Below, piece after piece: positions 20,966-32,115 of a stretch of DNA of 64,000 bases (positions within the stretch are counted from its first letter, which is position 1; the number at the start of each line of letters is the position of its first letter). The notes below the pieces were generated by a model. It was not told where the DNA came from. It saw only the letters and a program-made list of their open reading frames with translations, and made no database searches. Made by a program: the position numbers and the translations under genes. The stretch comes from Micractinium sp. NFX-FRZ (taxonomy: Eukaryota > Chlorophyta > Trebouxiophyceae > Chlorellales > Chlorellaceae), in NCBI GenBank assembly GCA_029339195.1, contig JAPTJF010000007.1, positions 372,001 through 436,000 on the forward strand. The letters are read 5' to 3'.

Positions 20966-23900
20966 ATGGACAGCGAAGCCCTGACAGATGACGTGCCTTC
21001 AGAGCTGCATCACTGCCCACCCACAGTGCTCGAGGTGCGCCCCGCTGCTAGTTTGCCTGACCTGTCCTGAGCTCCTTGCTGCCACGCAACCGCCTCCCAC
21101 AACCGTTGTGCCTAGCCCAGTGGGCTAGACTCCTTGTGTGCGAACCCCTGTGCCAACCCGCCACCCGTGTGCAGGGCTATGTGCGAAGCCGCATAAAAAG
21201 CTTCAATGCACAGCCAGAGCTGGCACAGCGGCTGGGCCCAGAAGCAGCTGCTGCCCTGAGCGCCGCCACTCGGGAACTGCTGGCGGCAGCTGAGGTGGCC
21301 GCGGGCGGCAGCGGCGTGAGCAGCAGCGGCGCCGGCGGGGCAGCCGGTCTGCAGCTGGTGTTTCGCCACGACTGCAGGTGAGTTCTTTTTTTGGATATGT
21401 TTGGTTTGGATTGTCTGCCTAAATATGCCAATCCAAGTGCCTCAAACAACTGCCCGCCCCGCACGCCCTGCAACGTTTGCAGGCACCTAGGCTGCGCCGA
21501 TGCGCACTGCATCCTGTGCAGGTGCGAGACAAATTGCAACCACCCAGGCCTGTGCCCCAGGGCCGCCTCCCCTGAACCGACAGCTCTTGCAGCAAGCGCC
21601 AACGTACGCAGCAGCCAGGGCACTTGCAAGCTGCCTACCTGTAGAGCTGCCAGTGCGTCCACGCTGCCCGCCAGGGCTGCATCCTGAGCACCAGCAGCCA
21701 GGAGAACCCTCAGCTATAAGATACGCCGGCAGCATGCTTGATGTCAGCAGCTACCTTACACGCCTGTTGCCCCCTGAGCCTGTGGCTCCGTGCAGCCAGA
21801 GCCAGGCGCGCCGCTGCCCCACCAACTTTTGCCCAAAGTACCTGAGCGGCGACGTGCTCAAGGCGGCCTGCGGGGCAGGCATCAGGTGGGGGCGCCGTCG
21901 TGCATGCTGTGCTTCGTGATATGCATGTGCTGCAGGCTGTGCGTCATTTGCTGGATGCTGGCAGGCAGGGTGGCAGGCAGGCATGGCGCGGCTGTGGAGC
22001 GGCGGTCGGGTGAGGTGCGGCTTGCGGCTCAACAGGCTCGACATGCCCAGCAGGGTGGCGGTGCCCGCAAGGCCCAGTGGTGCCTGTGGCGCCTGTGGGT
22101 GCCTGCTGGTGTGCCTGTGGGTACTTGCGTGCCTTGCAATGCGCTACTTGAAGTACTGATTCATTCCCCAAGCCCTGGTTCATTCACTGCTCACTCACTG
22201 GACTGTGTCCTACTGCCCTGCCCCTGCCTTCTTTCACCATGCCTGTCAGAGTGGAGTTGGTGGATCGAGCCACGGGCAGGCTGGTGCCCAACCACGACGT
22301 CATCCAGCTGCAGGCAAGCCAGCGCAGGGGGGACATGCTCGCTGCCAGCTGCACCCCTGCGCCCATCCGCTGCACGGCTTTGCCTTCTAGGAAGCTACCC
22401 CCCTGCCACCCATGGGGGACACATGGCAGTCCCATCCCCAAAGCTGTGGTGCTGCATCTTTGCCTGATGTGAGCTTTGTATTTCAGGCAAGCTAACTGGC
22501 GAGTCGCCCCCCACTGTGCCACCTACCCCGCTGCCCAGGCGTGCATCCTGGATGGGCGGGCATACCAGGAGCTTGCTGGCAGCGGCGCCAGCGAGGCGCC
22601 AGCGGATGCTGACCTGGACCGCATCACGCTCACCGCCAACCAGCAGGTGAGGTCCACTGCTGGCAGCGCAGGAGGGTTTGCCTCCTGCAAACGCTTGGTT
22701 TTTAGAGAGATACGGTGGGGGGGGCTGCGACGGTGGTGCAGCATACGTGCAGGCTTTGCCAACTGTTGACTCCCGCCTCCTCACTGCTCGCCATGATGTC
22801 CCTGCCTGACTGACGACGTGGCATACCTTTACCTTTCCTCTATGTATGGTTGCAGGGCCAGCCGCTGCTGTCGGCTGCCAAGGCGGCTGTGGGCAGCGAC
22901 GGCAGGCTGCTGGTGCCCATGAGCGGCGGCTGCGCACAGCTGCCCGACCTCAGCATCACAGGTGGGTGGGTGGGAGGTGGGAGGCGGGGGGTGGGGGGTG
23001 GGGGGTGGGGGGGCCCGCGCGGGGGGCAGGGGGAGGCTCAAGGATGCAGAAATACGCTGAAGCCTGCAAGTCGGTAAGTAAGTAAGTACGTAAGAAGTGT
23101 TCTGAATAGATGGCTGTAGCGACTAAATGGGTGTGGCCCCCTGCCTGATTCCAGTGGCCATACGTCGAGCTATTCCATGGTACCTGACTGGTGCCTTTGG
23201 CTTAACTTCCTTTTGGCTTCCTCAACCCTCGGGCTGTAATCTTCCTCTTCTTCTTCTGAGCTCTTCCATCCAATGACTCCCCTCCTGACCTACGCTGTTC
23301 CGCCTCCTCACCATTTTGCCTCTGCGGCCCCTCGCACCGCCTGCAGGCAGCAGCGAGGCGCTGCTGTCGGGCCTGAAGCCGCCGTTTGTGCTGCTGGCGC
23401 GGGCGGTGGACGCGGGCAGCGGGCAGCGGCGTGTCGACATTCCGGCGGCGGCCTCCGAAGGCTTTGTGGTGAGCTGGCAGCATATGTGTATGCCTGCATG
23501 CAAGTCACGTGCCTTGCCTGGACAGTGCCCGTTGTTGTGATGTGCGCACAGCGGGGAGCTTCACCAGCGCTAGGCAGATGGCCAGAGGTGCCGCCGACTT
23601 TGGGACATGGTCCGTCCTTCATGGCTCTGTCAGCCCTGCCTTGCCTGAGCCGCGGCCTCGCCTGCACGCCACAGTCGGCCCTATCACCGCCCCAGTCCCT
23701 ACCCCTCTGTCCCCTTGCCTGGCGGTACCGCAGGTGGCCACACCCCGTGTGCGCACCGCCTCCAAGAAGGACATACCCCACCTGTCGGACCCGGTGTCCA
23801 AGATTGCCTGCGTGGGGGCAGCCACACAGGTGTGGGGCGGGTGGGCAGTGTCACGCTCAGTGAAGCGGGAAATGACCAGTGAACATGTGAGGGCCGGGGC

Positions 23901-26900
23901 GAGTGAGTCGGGCCATGAGCTTGCCAGGCCGTATTGTTTGTAGTAATGGGGGAGATGGTTGACTGCAGGCGCACTGACTCCAAATCATCGAGCAAGGAGA
24001 CACCAAGCGCTGCGGTTGTATCGCCCTCCTGCTGCCAAAGCCCCGGCCCTTATCTCGGACCCTCCCACACATCGCCCCACCCCGCCACCCCGCATTCAGG
24101 CCAAACTGAGGGACCTGCCCAAGGCAGCTGCCACTGCCGGGGTGCAAGGGATGGAGCTGCCGCTGCACGCCGTGACGACCGGTGAGGGGAGGGTGTGTGT
24201 CGGAGTTGTGTTCAGTTGCAACTCTGATGGGCGGGGCAGGAAGGTGTCGCGCCAAAGTGGCGCTTTCCGAGCACGGCAGAGCCTGGCAGACTGCTGAGCA
24301 GCCGAGCAGCTGGGTTTGCCTGGCACCACCACCTCAATCTAACCCTCCCACTGCATCCCGCCCTGCATTCAGTCGGAGAGTTCCGGCAGCTGGTTGTGTG
24401 GGCGCAGGAGGACGCCGGGCGCTGCGAGCAGGTGGTTGGGTGGGGGCAGCAGCTGCTGCTGGGGAGGGGCCGCCTGCAAAAGGGGCCCACTGGGTGCGCT
24501 CTGGTGGCCCTCTGGTAGCAGCGGGTGCAAGGCGCTCCGTCGCCGGTTCAGCCTGCTTCCTGACTCACCTTACCAACCCCAACTCTTGCGCTCACTGCTC
24601 TCCCGCCCATCCCTCCCTGTCTACTTGCCTGCGCTCATCCGCAGGTGCGGCGCATGCTGAAGCTGGCCAAGGGTTGGGAGGAGGCGCGGGACCACGCGCT
24701 GCGGGTGAGCCGCAGCCTGGCGGGCAGCGGGCATGCACTCGCCTGTGAGGAGGCAGCACACATGGCAGCACACACGGTGGTCCCTTCAAGTGAGCCTTGC
24801 ACAGCAGGCAGGGCTCAGAACAGGCAGCACCATTCAACCGCCAAGCAACGCCAGCTGGCTCCACCCTGGCCGCTGCCAGGTCAGCACTGCACCAACCAGG
24901 ATCAGCATCCGCCGTGCCCCCCCGTCTCCTGCCTGCACCTCACCAACAACCACCCACCTGTCCTTGCTGCAGGCAGTGGGCACAGACAACCGCCTGCGTG
25001 CCTTCTTCACTGACGACTCCCGTACAGCAGGCCTGCTGTTTGCCTGCCAGGGAGCTGCCCCGTTGCTGGACGCCGCTCTGGGTAGGTGCAAGAAATAAGT
25101 AGCTCTGGGTAGCTGCACATCGGCTTGGGGTAGCGAGCGTTGCCTTTGCAATGCCCTTGCACACACGTCTCCAGCGCTCACCATCTCGTAACTCGTGCCA
25201 GTGCCGGCTGCCTCCCCCGCTCGCAATCATTGCAGCTACCCTGCAAGCGGCGGCGGACAGCAGCGGACAGCCCTCCTTTGTAGCCACGCTGCTGCCAGCT
25301 GACGCAAGCCTGGGTGCTGGGCAGGCGCTCGCTGCCAGATCGACCTGTGGCGCGAGCCAATCGGTGGAGGGGCAGCGGGTGCAGGCCAGGGCAATGCTGC
25401 AGCAGGCCAAGGTGGGTGGCGGAGCCGCGTGGCGCCAGTATGGCATGGCATGGTGCTGGGAGAGGCAGACCTGCTTTTGAATAGGGCCCTGATAGGAGAC
25501 TCAACAGCATGGTGCATGACCCCCTCTGTGCCTGCCCGCGCCAGCTGCCTGCTCGCACAGGCGATGTCCCGTGCGCAACTCCCCGTGTGTTCTGTCGTCC
25601 ACTGTTTGATCCCTGCCCGCCCTGGGCCCCCCGCAGGCCTGCTGGGCGCGGCGTGGTCACCCCGGCTGGGCGGTGCTGCCTCTGGACACCGGAGACTTTG
25701 AGCGGCAGAGCATGCACCTCCAGCAGGTGTGTGTGCTGTTGTTTCTCTTTTCAAAGCTTGCTTTCGAGTTCATACTGCGAGTGCAGGCACGCAGCAGGGC
25801 TCACTCTTGCCTGCCTGCCTCCTGCCTGCTTGCCAGCCTGCCCAACTGCCTGCTCCTTTGCAGGCCTGGGCTCTGATTTGCTGCACCGCCCCAACCTACC
25901 TGCCGCCTCCCTCCCCGGCTGCAGGTTGTGCTGCCCCAGCAGGCGGCAGCTGCAGCTGTGCCACAGGTGCCGCACAGCGGCGGCAGCAGCAACCTGCCAT
26001 CACTGACCCAGCAGCAGACGCTGCAAGGGGGGCAGGGGCAGGCGGCGGAGCAGCAGCAGGCGCCGGTTGCTGGCTCTGCGGCAGCTGCAGCGGCGCTGCC
26101 CGACCCAGGCAGCCTGGCAAGGGCAACGCCTCTGCCATGCCCCAGCCCGCTAACCTCCTGGCAGCTCGACAGCGGCCCGCTCTCAGGGTTGCCCACCTCC
26201 CCATTTCAAACAACGGAGAGCCCTCCCCTGCTGCCAGACGTCACTGCTGGCGCCGCTCCTGCTGCGCCCGCTGGCGCGGCTGCCGCTGCCGCAGCTGCAG
26301 GCCTGGGCGGCAGCATGCGGGGAGGCGGCACCCAGCCCAGTATTGGGGCAGCAGGGGGCAGCCTGACCACCAAGCTGCTGCACTCATTTGCCCTCGACGG
26401 GCAGCAGCCGGAGCTGAGCGGCAGCACGATCCCAGCGGCGGTGCCGCTGCACATGCAGGCAGGCAGCATGCCTCTGGCAGCTTCTGCCGACACACTGTCT
26501 GCCCAGCTGGGTTTCCCTCCCTCCGCCTACGGCAGCAACGACCCGCCGGTGGCTGCAGCCAGCCTGGCCGCCGGCGCGGCCTCTGCCTGGCCGCTGCCTG
26601 GCAGCTCGCTGGCGGCGGAGCCTACAGTGCCAATCACCCCGCCGCCACTGGGAGGTGCCGGCAAGGGTCTGGTCCAACAGGCGGCAGAGCTGGCCGAGCC
26701 GGCCTCTGCTCAGCAGCCGCCTGCGGGGACGGCAGCAGCGTCGGAGGCCGAGACACCGGCGGCCGGCGGGGCGGTCCCCACCACTCGCTCTGGCACTGTG
26801 GACTGGGCCGCTCTGCTGTTGGTGAGAACTGGCGGGGGCTGGTTGGGACCTGGGGTGGATGGGGCGCTGAGTACCTTGTGCCGGGCACAGCCTGGCACCA

Positions 26901-27861
26901 TGATTGTGCCCTGTTAGGCCAACAGCAGAGCGGTCTGGTAGGCCTGGACGTAAATGACACTTTCTCCTCGAGGCACCTAAGTCCAGCGGGCCTCGTGGGA
27001 TCTTGTCTCCTACACCTGCTCCCTGCCACCTCACTGCAGGAGGCGTACCGGCCAGAGGGCACCGGCGCCCGGCTGCCAGCTGTCACGGATGCAGGTGCCA
27101 GTGGCGCCGAGCGCCTGCACCCCAACAGGCTCTCCGCCGAGCAGCTGGGCCCGCTGCTGAACGCCTTTAGTCATGCCTCAGGTTTGCTCCTCCTCAACCC
27201 TATTAGCAGCCACTTGTGTGCAGTTCCTGCTGGGGGCGGCTGACACGTGTTGCCTGCGGGCTAGCACTTGCCCCTGCTGCCGCCCCTGCCGCTGCCTGGC
27301 CCCCACTTAGCATCAAGCTAACATGGTATCTCACCGGTGCCCACTCCCCTCCCTCCCTGCCTGCCTGCCTGCCTGCCTGCCCACCTGCCTGCAGCCGCTG
27401 CCCAGGAGTTTGCCAAGCTGGGGACCCTGGCCAACGCGGATTGGGAGACGGTTCTGGCAAGCCTCGACTCCCTGCCCCTCTTCCCACCCGGAGACACTCT
27501 GCTGCCACTGGCGGGGGCAGGGGCAGGGGCAGGCGAGGCCGCCCTCGGGCAGGGGCCGGTGCCCAGCATTTGGTCCAAGCTGCTCTCCCTGAGCCCGGCA
27601 GACTGGGCAGCCGCAATGAACGGCCTGCACGGCGGCCAGCAGGCGCAGCAGGCGCAGCAAGAGGGCAGCGCAGGCGGCGGCGGCGAGGGGCAGGCAACTG
27701 CGCCCGAGCCTGCCGGGGCAGAGCAGCAGCCGCAGATGCAGCAGCAGAAGCAGCAGCAGCAGGGGCCTGGTGGCAAGGGGGAGCGCAAGCGCACGCTGAG
27801 CAAGCTGAGCCCCGTCAGCAGTGGGCTGGAGGAGCTGATGAGGCGCCCGGGGAGCACGTGA
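20966..27861 (+). CDS. CBP60-like calmodulin-binding/transcription factor homologue
   Basis: Eighteen exons keep frame: 20966-21034, 21175-21377, 21483-21521, 21796-21885, 22250-22313, 22539-22646, 22856-22961, 23347-23468, 23734-23829, 24100-24181, 24373-24431, 24645-24704, 24973-25081, 25236-25411, 25637-25726, 25925-26821, 27040-27181, 27395-27861 (992 residues). The family match is by pattern. LQLVFRHDC, then LSGDVLKAACGAGI-RVELVDRATG, resembles the plant CBP60 N-domain (LQLxF..., FTGxxVxxxxG..IxVxLxDxxTG), followed by CILDG. Residues 268-366 (DPVSKIACVG, VGEFRQLVVW, RRMLKLAKGWEEARDHAL) fit the middle domain. Residues 367-491 (RLRAFFTDDSRTAGLLF, then ACWARRGHPGW) fit the C domain. Plant CBP60s are calmodulin-regulated DNA-binding factors in salicylate immunity. 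Oddities: a Cys-rich insert (residues 89-125), a GC-AG intron 5, and a 500-residue Ala/Gln/Pro tail ending in a basic helix. Confidence 0.65.
25071..25117 (+). repeat. Duplicated donor of CBP60-like exon 13
   Basis: GCTCTGG|GTAGGTGCA at the exon 13 end is repeated as GCTCTGG|GTAGCTGCA at 25101-25117, inside intron 13. Confidence 0.6.
27350..27394. repeat. (CCTG)n-rich acceptor tract
   Basis: Seven or more CCTG/CTGC units form the pyrimidine tract before exon 18 of the CBP60-like gene. Confidence 0.8.
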
Positions 27862-28307
27862 ATTGCGGGTGGAGCTGGGACGGGATGTCACTTAGAGCGC
27901 CAGCTACGTCTGTGCCGACATGCTTGTGCGGTTGTCGCACGGCACGCTTGTGAAATAGATGTTATTCTGCCTTTGTTTCAAGTTGTGCATTGCATGCATG
28001 CCATACTGCTTCGGGATGCTTCACTTTACTGCCTCGGGACCGTACTACAGTAGTGTTTGCCCCACTGTGTCGATCACGCTTATCAACACGTAATGCACAT
28101 GGCTCACTACTACAGCGCCGTCAGCACTGGCCCCCAACCACAATCTCGTAAACCACAATGGACGCCTCAGCCCTGCCCTCTCCTCCAATGGCTCTGCCAG
28201 CGCTGGTGTGGCTCTATTGGCTTTCAGTGCCCAGTGGGCAAGCTGGAAGTCTCGAGCATTTACATGCAAGGGAGTACGTGGTACAGAGGTGGGCAGCGAG
28301 TAAGTGG
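27862..28307. other. Convergent spacer
   Basis: The CBP60-like gene (plus) and the carrier gene (minus) end towards each other here, so both 3' UTRs lie in 446 bp. No gene was seen. Confidence 0.4.
28260..28264 (-). terminator. TGTAA polyadenylation-type signal
   Basis: TTACA on the plus strand reads TGTAA on the minus strand, 44-48 nt past the carrier stop. TGTAA is the usual green-algal poly(A) signal. Confidence 0.4.
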
Positions 28308-31300
28308 TCAGGGCCAGGTGTGTATGATGCGCAAGAAGACCCACATGCACGCGGGCAGCGTCACCACAGATGCCAGGTACTGCCAGAACAGCAGTGTGGC
28401 CATCTCCCCCTCCCCCGTGCGGTACAGCACCGTCAGGGTCTGCAGGGGGGCAGGGTAAGGGTGGCGGGGGTGGCGAGGGTGGCGGGTGGGTGGGGGCATG
28501 TGAGGTAAGGTGGGCAGCCGGGGACAAGGACATGCGAAGTACAGAACAGCACAGCACAGTTCCGCGAACTGCGAATGCTGCCCCTCCGCCACGGCCATCC
28601 ATACGAGTACATGGCATATTGACACTGCACCTGCACAGCGTGACGAGGCACACCGCAGCACAGCACAGCACAGCACAGCAAGGCACAGCGCACCTGCATG
28701 TTGATAGCGGTTGGCGTGGCGTTTGACAGCAGCAACCTGCGGTGGCCACAATTCAGTGGCATTAGCGCTCACGCTGCAGGCCAGGAAAGGATACACGGAA
28801 AGGAGTCTCCTCCTGCCAAAATGACACCCCTGCTGACGCTTGACGATGTGCAAAGGCAGACAAGTGTGCTGAAGGGGTATTGCAGTGGGGGCCACAACAC
28901 AGCGACGGGGGCAGCGGCAGGAGCAGGAGCAGGACCCGCCATGCCATGCCATGCCATGGCACGGCACGGCAGGAGCATGAACCGACATGACATGACATGG
29001 CACGGCAGAAGCATGGCAAGGGGGCATGCCTCACGTGAGGAGGAACATGGGGTCTGGGGAGGTGAAGAGCTTCAGCCGCAGAGCTGCCACAACCAGAGCT
29101 GTGAGCAGCGCGGGCTGCAGCACCAGCCTGGTCAGCACCACCGCCACCGTCACGCGCAGCGGCAGGCGGGAGGCGCCCGGTCCCCTGCAGCATAGTCAGC
29201 AGAGGAAGGCAAGCGCGGCAGAGGGATGGGACGCAGACAGGTCGACCTGAGACATGGGAGATGAGCGAGCACGCGCAGCGCTGCTCGGTTACGGCAGGGG
29301 CGCTGGCCGAGTGGGCGCAGGCGGCGCACGTGGCGGACACAGTAGTTGCAGAATGCACAGCGTGTTCAGCAGCACCAGCAGCAGTGGCAGCCCCAAGGCG
29401 CTGCATGCTCCAGTACCTGTAGAGCACCGCCCCGAGCAGCGGGATGGTTGTGGGTATGAGCCCGCCGCCCAGCGTGTCCAGCGTCTCGCTCAGCACGCGC
29501 AGCGGGGGGTGCGGCGCGTAGAGCAGCGACTTGAGGGGCGGGATGCAGCCCACCGCGATGCCTGCGCAGGCGTGAGAAGGAGTAATGGAGAGGGGATTGT
29601 GGGCTGAGAGGGATGAGACAGCCCTGTGAAGTTGGAGCAAGCACGTCAAATGGCATGTGGCAGGGCAGGGGGCCAGTGAGGCTGACGGATCTGCAGGCAA
29701 GCCAGCGCACGCCCCGCGCACCTAGTATCGCCGCCTGCGAGGGCAGCGGGAAAGCGGCGCCCCAGTCCACTGCTTGCAAGTAGCGCCACACCGCTCGGCT
29801 GTGCCGCGCCGGCGCGCTGCCGCCCCTGCCGCCCCTGTTGCCCCCTGCCTCCTCGTTGCTGCCTTTGCCGCCTCCTGACGGCCCCAATAGTGCTGACGTG
29901 TCGCCACAGTCGTCTGAGATGTCAACTGCACCGCTGCCGTGGCGCACAGGGTGCGGCTGGCCAGGCGTCCACCCCAGCACCTCTGGCAGCGGCTGCACCG
30001 GGTGAGGCTGGAATGCTACAGGCTGGAATGCTACAGGCTGCAGCTCCAGTGCGTGCTGCGCATGCTGGGCATGATGCGGCCGCTTGGGCGACTCCAAAGG
30101 GTTGGGTGGCAGCTGCGCCTGCGGTGCGACGGGCCGGCCGCTGAGTTGCAGCATTGGCAACGGGTGCTGCCCCGGCAGCAGCAGCAGCTGATCTCGGGGG
30201 CTGCTGCCCGCCGAGGGTGACCGGCTGCCCCTGCCTTTCAGCAGGTCTGACAGCGTGGGCTCCTTGCGAAGCGGCCGTCCTCCCGGCCTCCCAAGCGGCA
30301 GCACGCAGTCTGTTGCTGCGCCTGCCGCAAGCCCCCGCCCTCTCTCAGCCCCCGCCAAGCGCCTCGCTGCACCGCCATTGCTGCCCTCCCGCGCGTCTGG
30401 CGCCCGTGTTGCTGCTGCCCTTGCCGCCGCCCCTCTTCTGATGAGGTTGATGGCGAGAGTGAACTGCCACAGGGTGGCGGCTGCAATGTCAAAAGCAGTG
30501 TAAGCGATTCCCAGGTGCTCGCACTCCTCCCCCAGCGAGCGGTAGAAGAAGGCGCCCTTGTCGTGGCACAGAGTGGACACAAAGACTGCAGTTGGGTGGC
30601 GAGGTGGGCGTGGCGGGGCGAGGAGTGGGGTGGGGTGGGGGGTGGAGGTGCAGAGGGCAGGAAGGACCGGCGGCGAGCACGTGGGGTGGCCCTAGGTGAA
30701 GCATGCACGGAGGGCGCAGGGGGCAGCTCTGAGGCACGCCTCAGTAGCAACATATTACACCATAAACAGCAGCAGGGCGGCGGCAGGGAGGCCAGCGGGC
30801 ACACGGCTCACCCAGCGGCAGGTTCCCCACGTTGCCAAACGATACAGCACAGACCACAATGTTGCGGAACTCTGGCGGGGTGCGGGTGAGGCGGGCCACC
30901 AGCAGACCAACAGCCAGGCCCACCACAATGCTGCAGGTCGGGAAGAAAGGGGGGAGGGCAGGGGCAGGGGTGGACAGGCAGGCAGGATTGGGAACGCAGG
31001 GCACAGAGCGCGGTGCAGCTCCCCTGCCCCTGCCCTTGCCCTGGCTGTCTCAGGTGAGCCCCCATGGGGCCCAGGGGTCGAGGGGAGCGCAGGCTCTGTG
31101 CAGGAGACGAGACTTCCGCTTCGCCACCCCCATACCAGCCCTGCCGCCACCCAACCAGGCAGGCAGGCAGCCACCCACACCTAACGGTCATGTTGGCCAG
31201 CAGGGGCCAGAGGTGTGCAATGGAGCTCAGGTTGACGGCCTGGACAAGCTTGCCAAACGTGAGGGCGGGGGTGAAGACGTAGAAGCACATGCGGGCGACC

Positions 31301-31654
31301 ACCTGACACCCCGCCTCGTTCAGCACGCCCTGCGGGGGCGAAGAAGTGGGGACCGGCGGCAGGAGGGCAGGCGCCAATGTGAAGGGAAGCGCAGAGGCAG
31401 GGCAGGTGCAGCGGATGCAGTGAGGAAGATCCTTAAAGGCATGCAGGCGGGTGCGCCGCGGAGCAACGAGCGAAGCTAGGCCGTGCCGGCTCTCAGACAA
31501 ATCGTCCAGACACAGGGCGCAGCGCGCCCCTCACCTTGTGTGCCATGGCAGCACCCACCAACCCCAGCAAGCACACGATCAGTGTGGGTGTGGCGGAGGT
31601 GACCAGCAGCGCCCATGGCGAAATCTCTGCGTCTGCTCCACCTGGTGTTGCCAT
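28308..31654 (-). CDS. Auxin-efflux-carrier-like (PIN/PILS) membrane transporter
   Basis: Eight exons (31535-31654, 31181-31329, 30812-30930, 29722-30585, 29417-29561, 29035-29184, 28694-28736, 28308-28439) give 573 residues. The N-terminal bundle of helices (residues 1-185) includes LIVCLLGLVGAAMAHKG, ARMCFYVFTPALTFGKL and VVCAVSFGNVGNLPLG. The C-terminal bundle (about 400-573) includes IAVGCIPPLKSLL, GLIPTTIPLLGAVLYR and a final helix before the end. These blocks match the membrane transport family PF03547 (PIN, PILS and yeast ECM3-like carriers). Between them lies a hydrophilic loop of about 215 residues, Ala/Pro/His/Gly-rich, coded almost wholly by one exon. The family exports or compartmentalises auxin in plants; the substrate in an alga is not known. 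Localisation (plasma membrane or ER) cannot be read from sequence. Confidence 0.85.
28655..29000. repeat. Short repeats in carrier introns 6-7
   Basis: (AGCAC)n occurs at about 28655-28680 and (CATGC/CATGA)n-type repeats at about 28939-29000, both intronic. Confidence 0.7.
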
Positions 31655-32115
31655 GGCGCGCTTCCTGTGCTGGCAGGCGCCAGCGGCGGCGGCAGGCGGC
31701 GGCAGTGGCGGCGCCCTGCCAGCCAGCCGCCTTGGTTCGCCCTCACGGAACTCGGCGACACTCGAGCTTGATAGCGCTGCTAGAGGCTGGAAACTCCGGC
31801 GCCGCCAGAATGCAGCAATGCGAGGCTAGCGAGGTCCAAGATGCCAATCTTCCACTAGAGAGAAGGTATGATAACGACAATTGACTAGGCTAGGCGCATT
31901 GCCCCGCCTAGTGCCTCTTCAAGCCGCACGACGCGGTGGAAACCTGCCATGCTGGCGTGCTCAAAAAGTTCGTCCCGGTTCGCTTGCCTTCAAAAGGTGC
32001 CGCAGCCAGACGGCAGTGATATCATCGCGGCTATCAGCGGTACCTCCTGGTGGGCTCTGTCAAAAGTGATCACAAATTTCACCCTCCTGTGGCAGCCAGG
32101 CATTCCTGTCGCGCC
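31655..32115. promoter_or_regulatory. Divergent spacer between carrier gene and ORC3
   Basis: A 461-bp interval separates start codons at 31654 (minus) and 32116 (plus). No TATA or E2F-like site was confirmed by eye. Confidence 0.35.

Noticed and set aside
22469..22486. An 18-nt intron in the CBP60-like gene
   Set aside because: It would keep frame but is far too short. A GC-AG intron from 22314 to 22538 with a strong pyrimidine tract gives a frame-consistent model that fits the family pattern better.
22311..22494. CAGGCAAGC direct repeat as transposon target-site duplication
   Set aside because: Nine bases only. The frame breaks if the stretch between is removed, and the real acceptor lies further on.
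31181..31190. Donor GTTAGG for exon 2 of the carrier gene
   Set aside because: It gives phase 0 and breaks the reading frame into exon 3. The overlapping AG|GTGTGG donor restores frame and the conserved helix.
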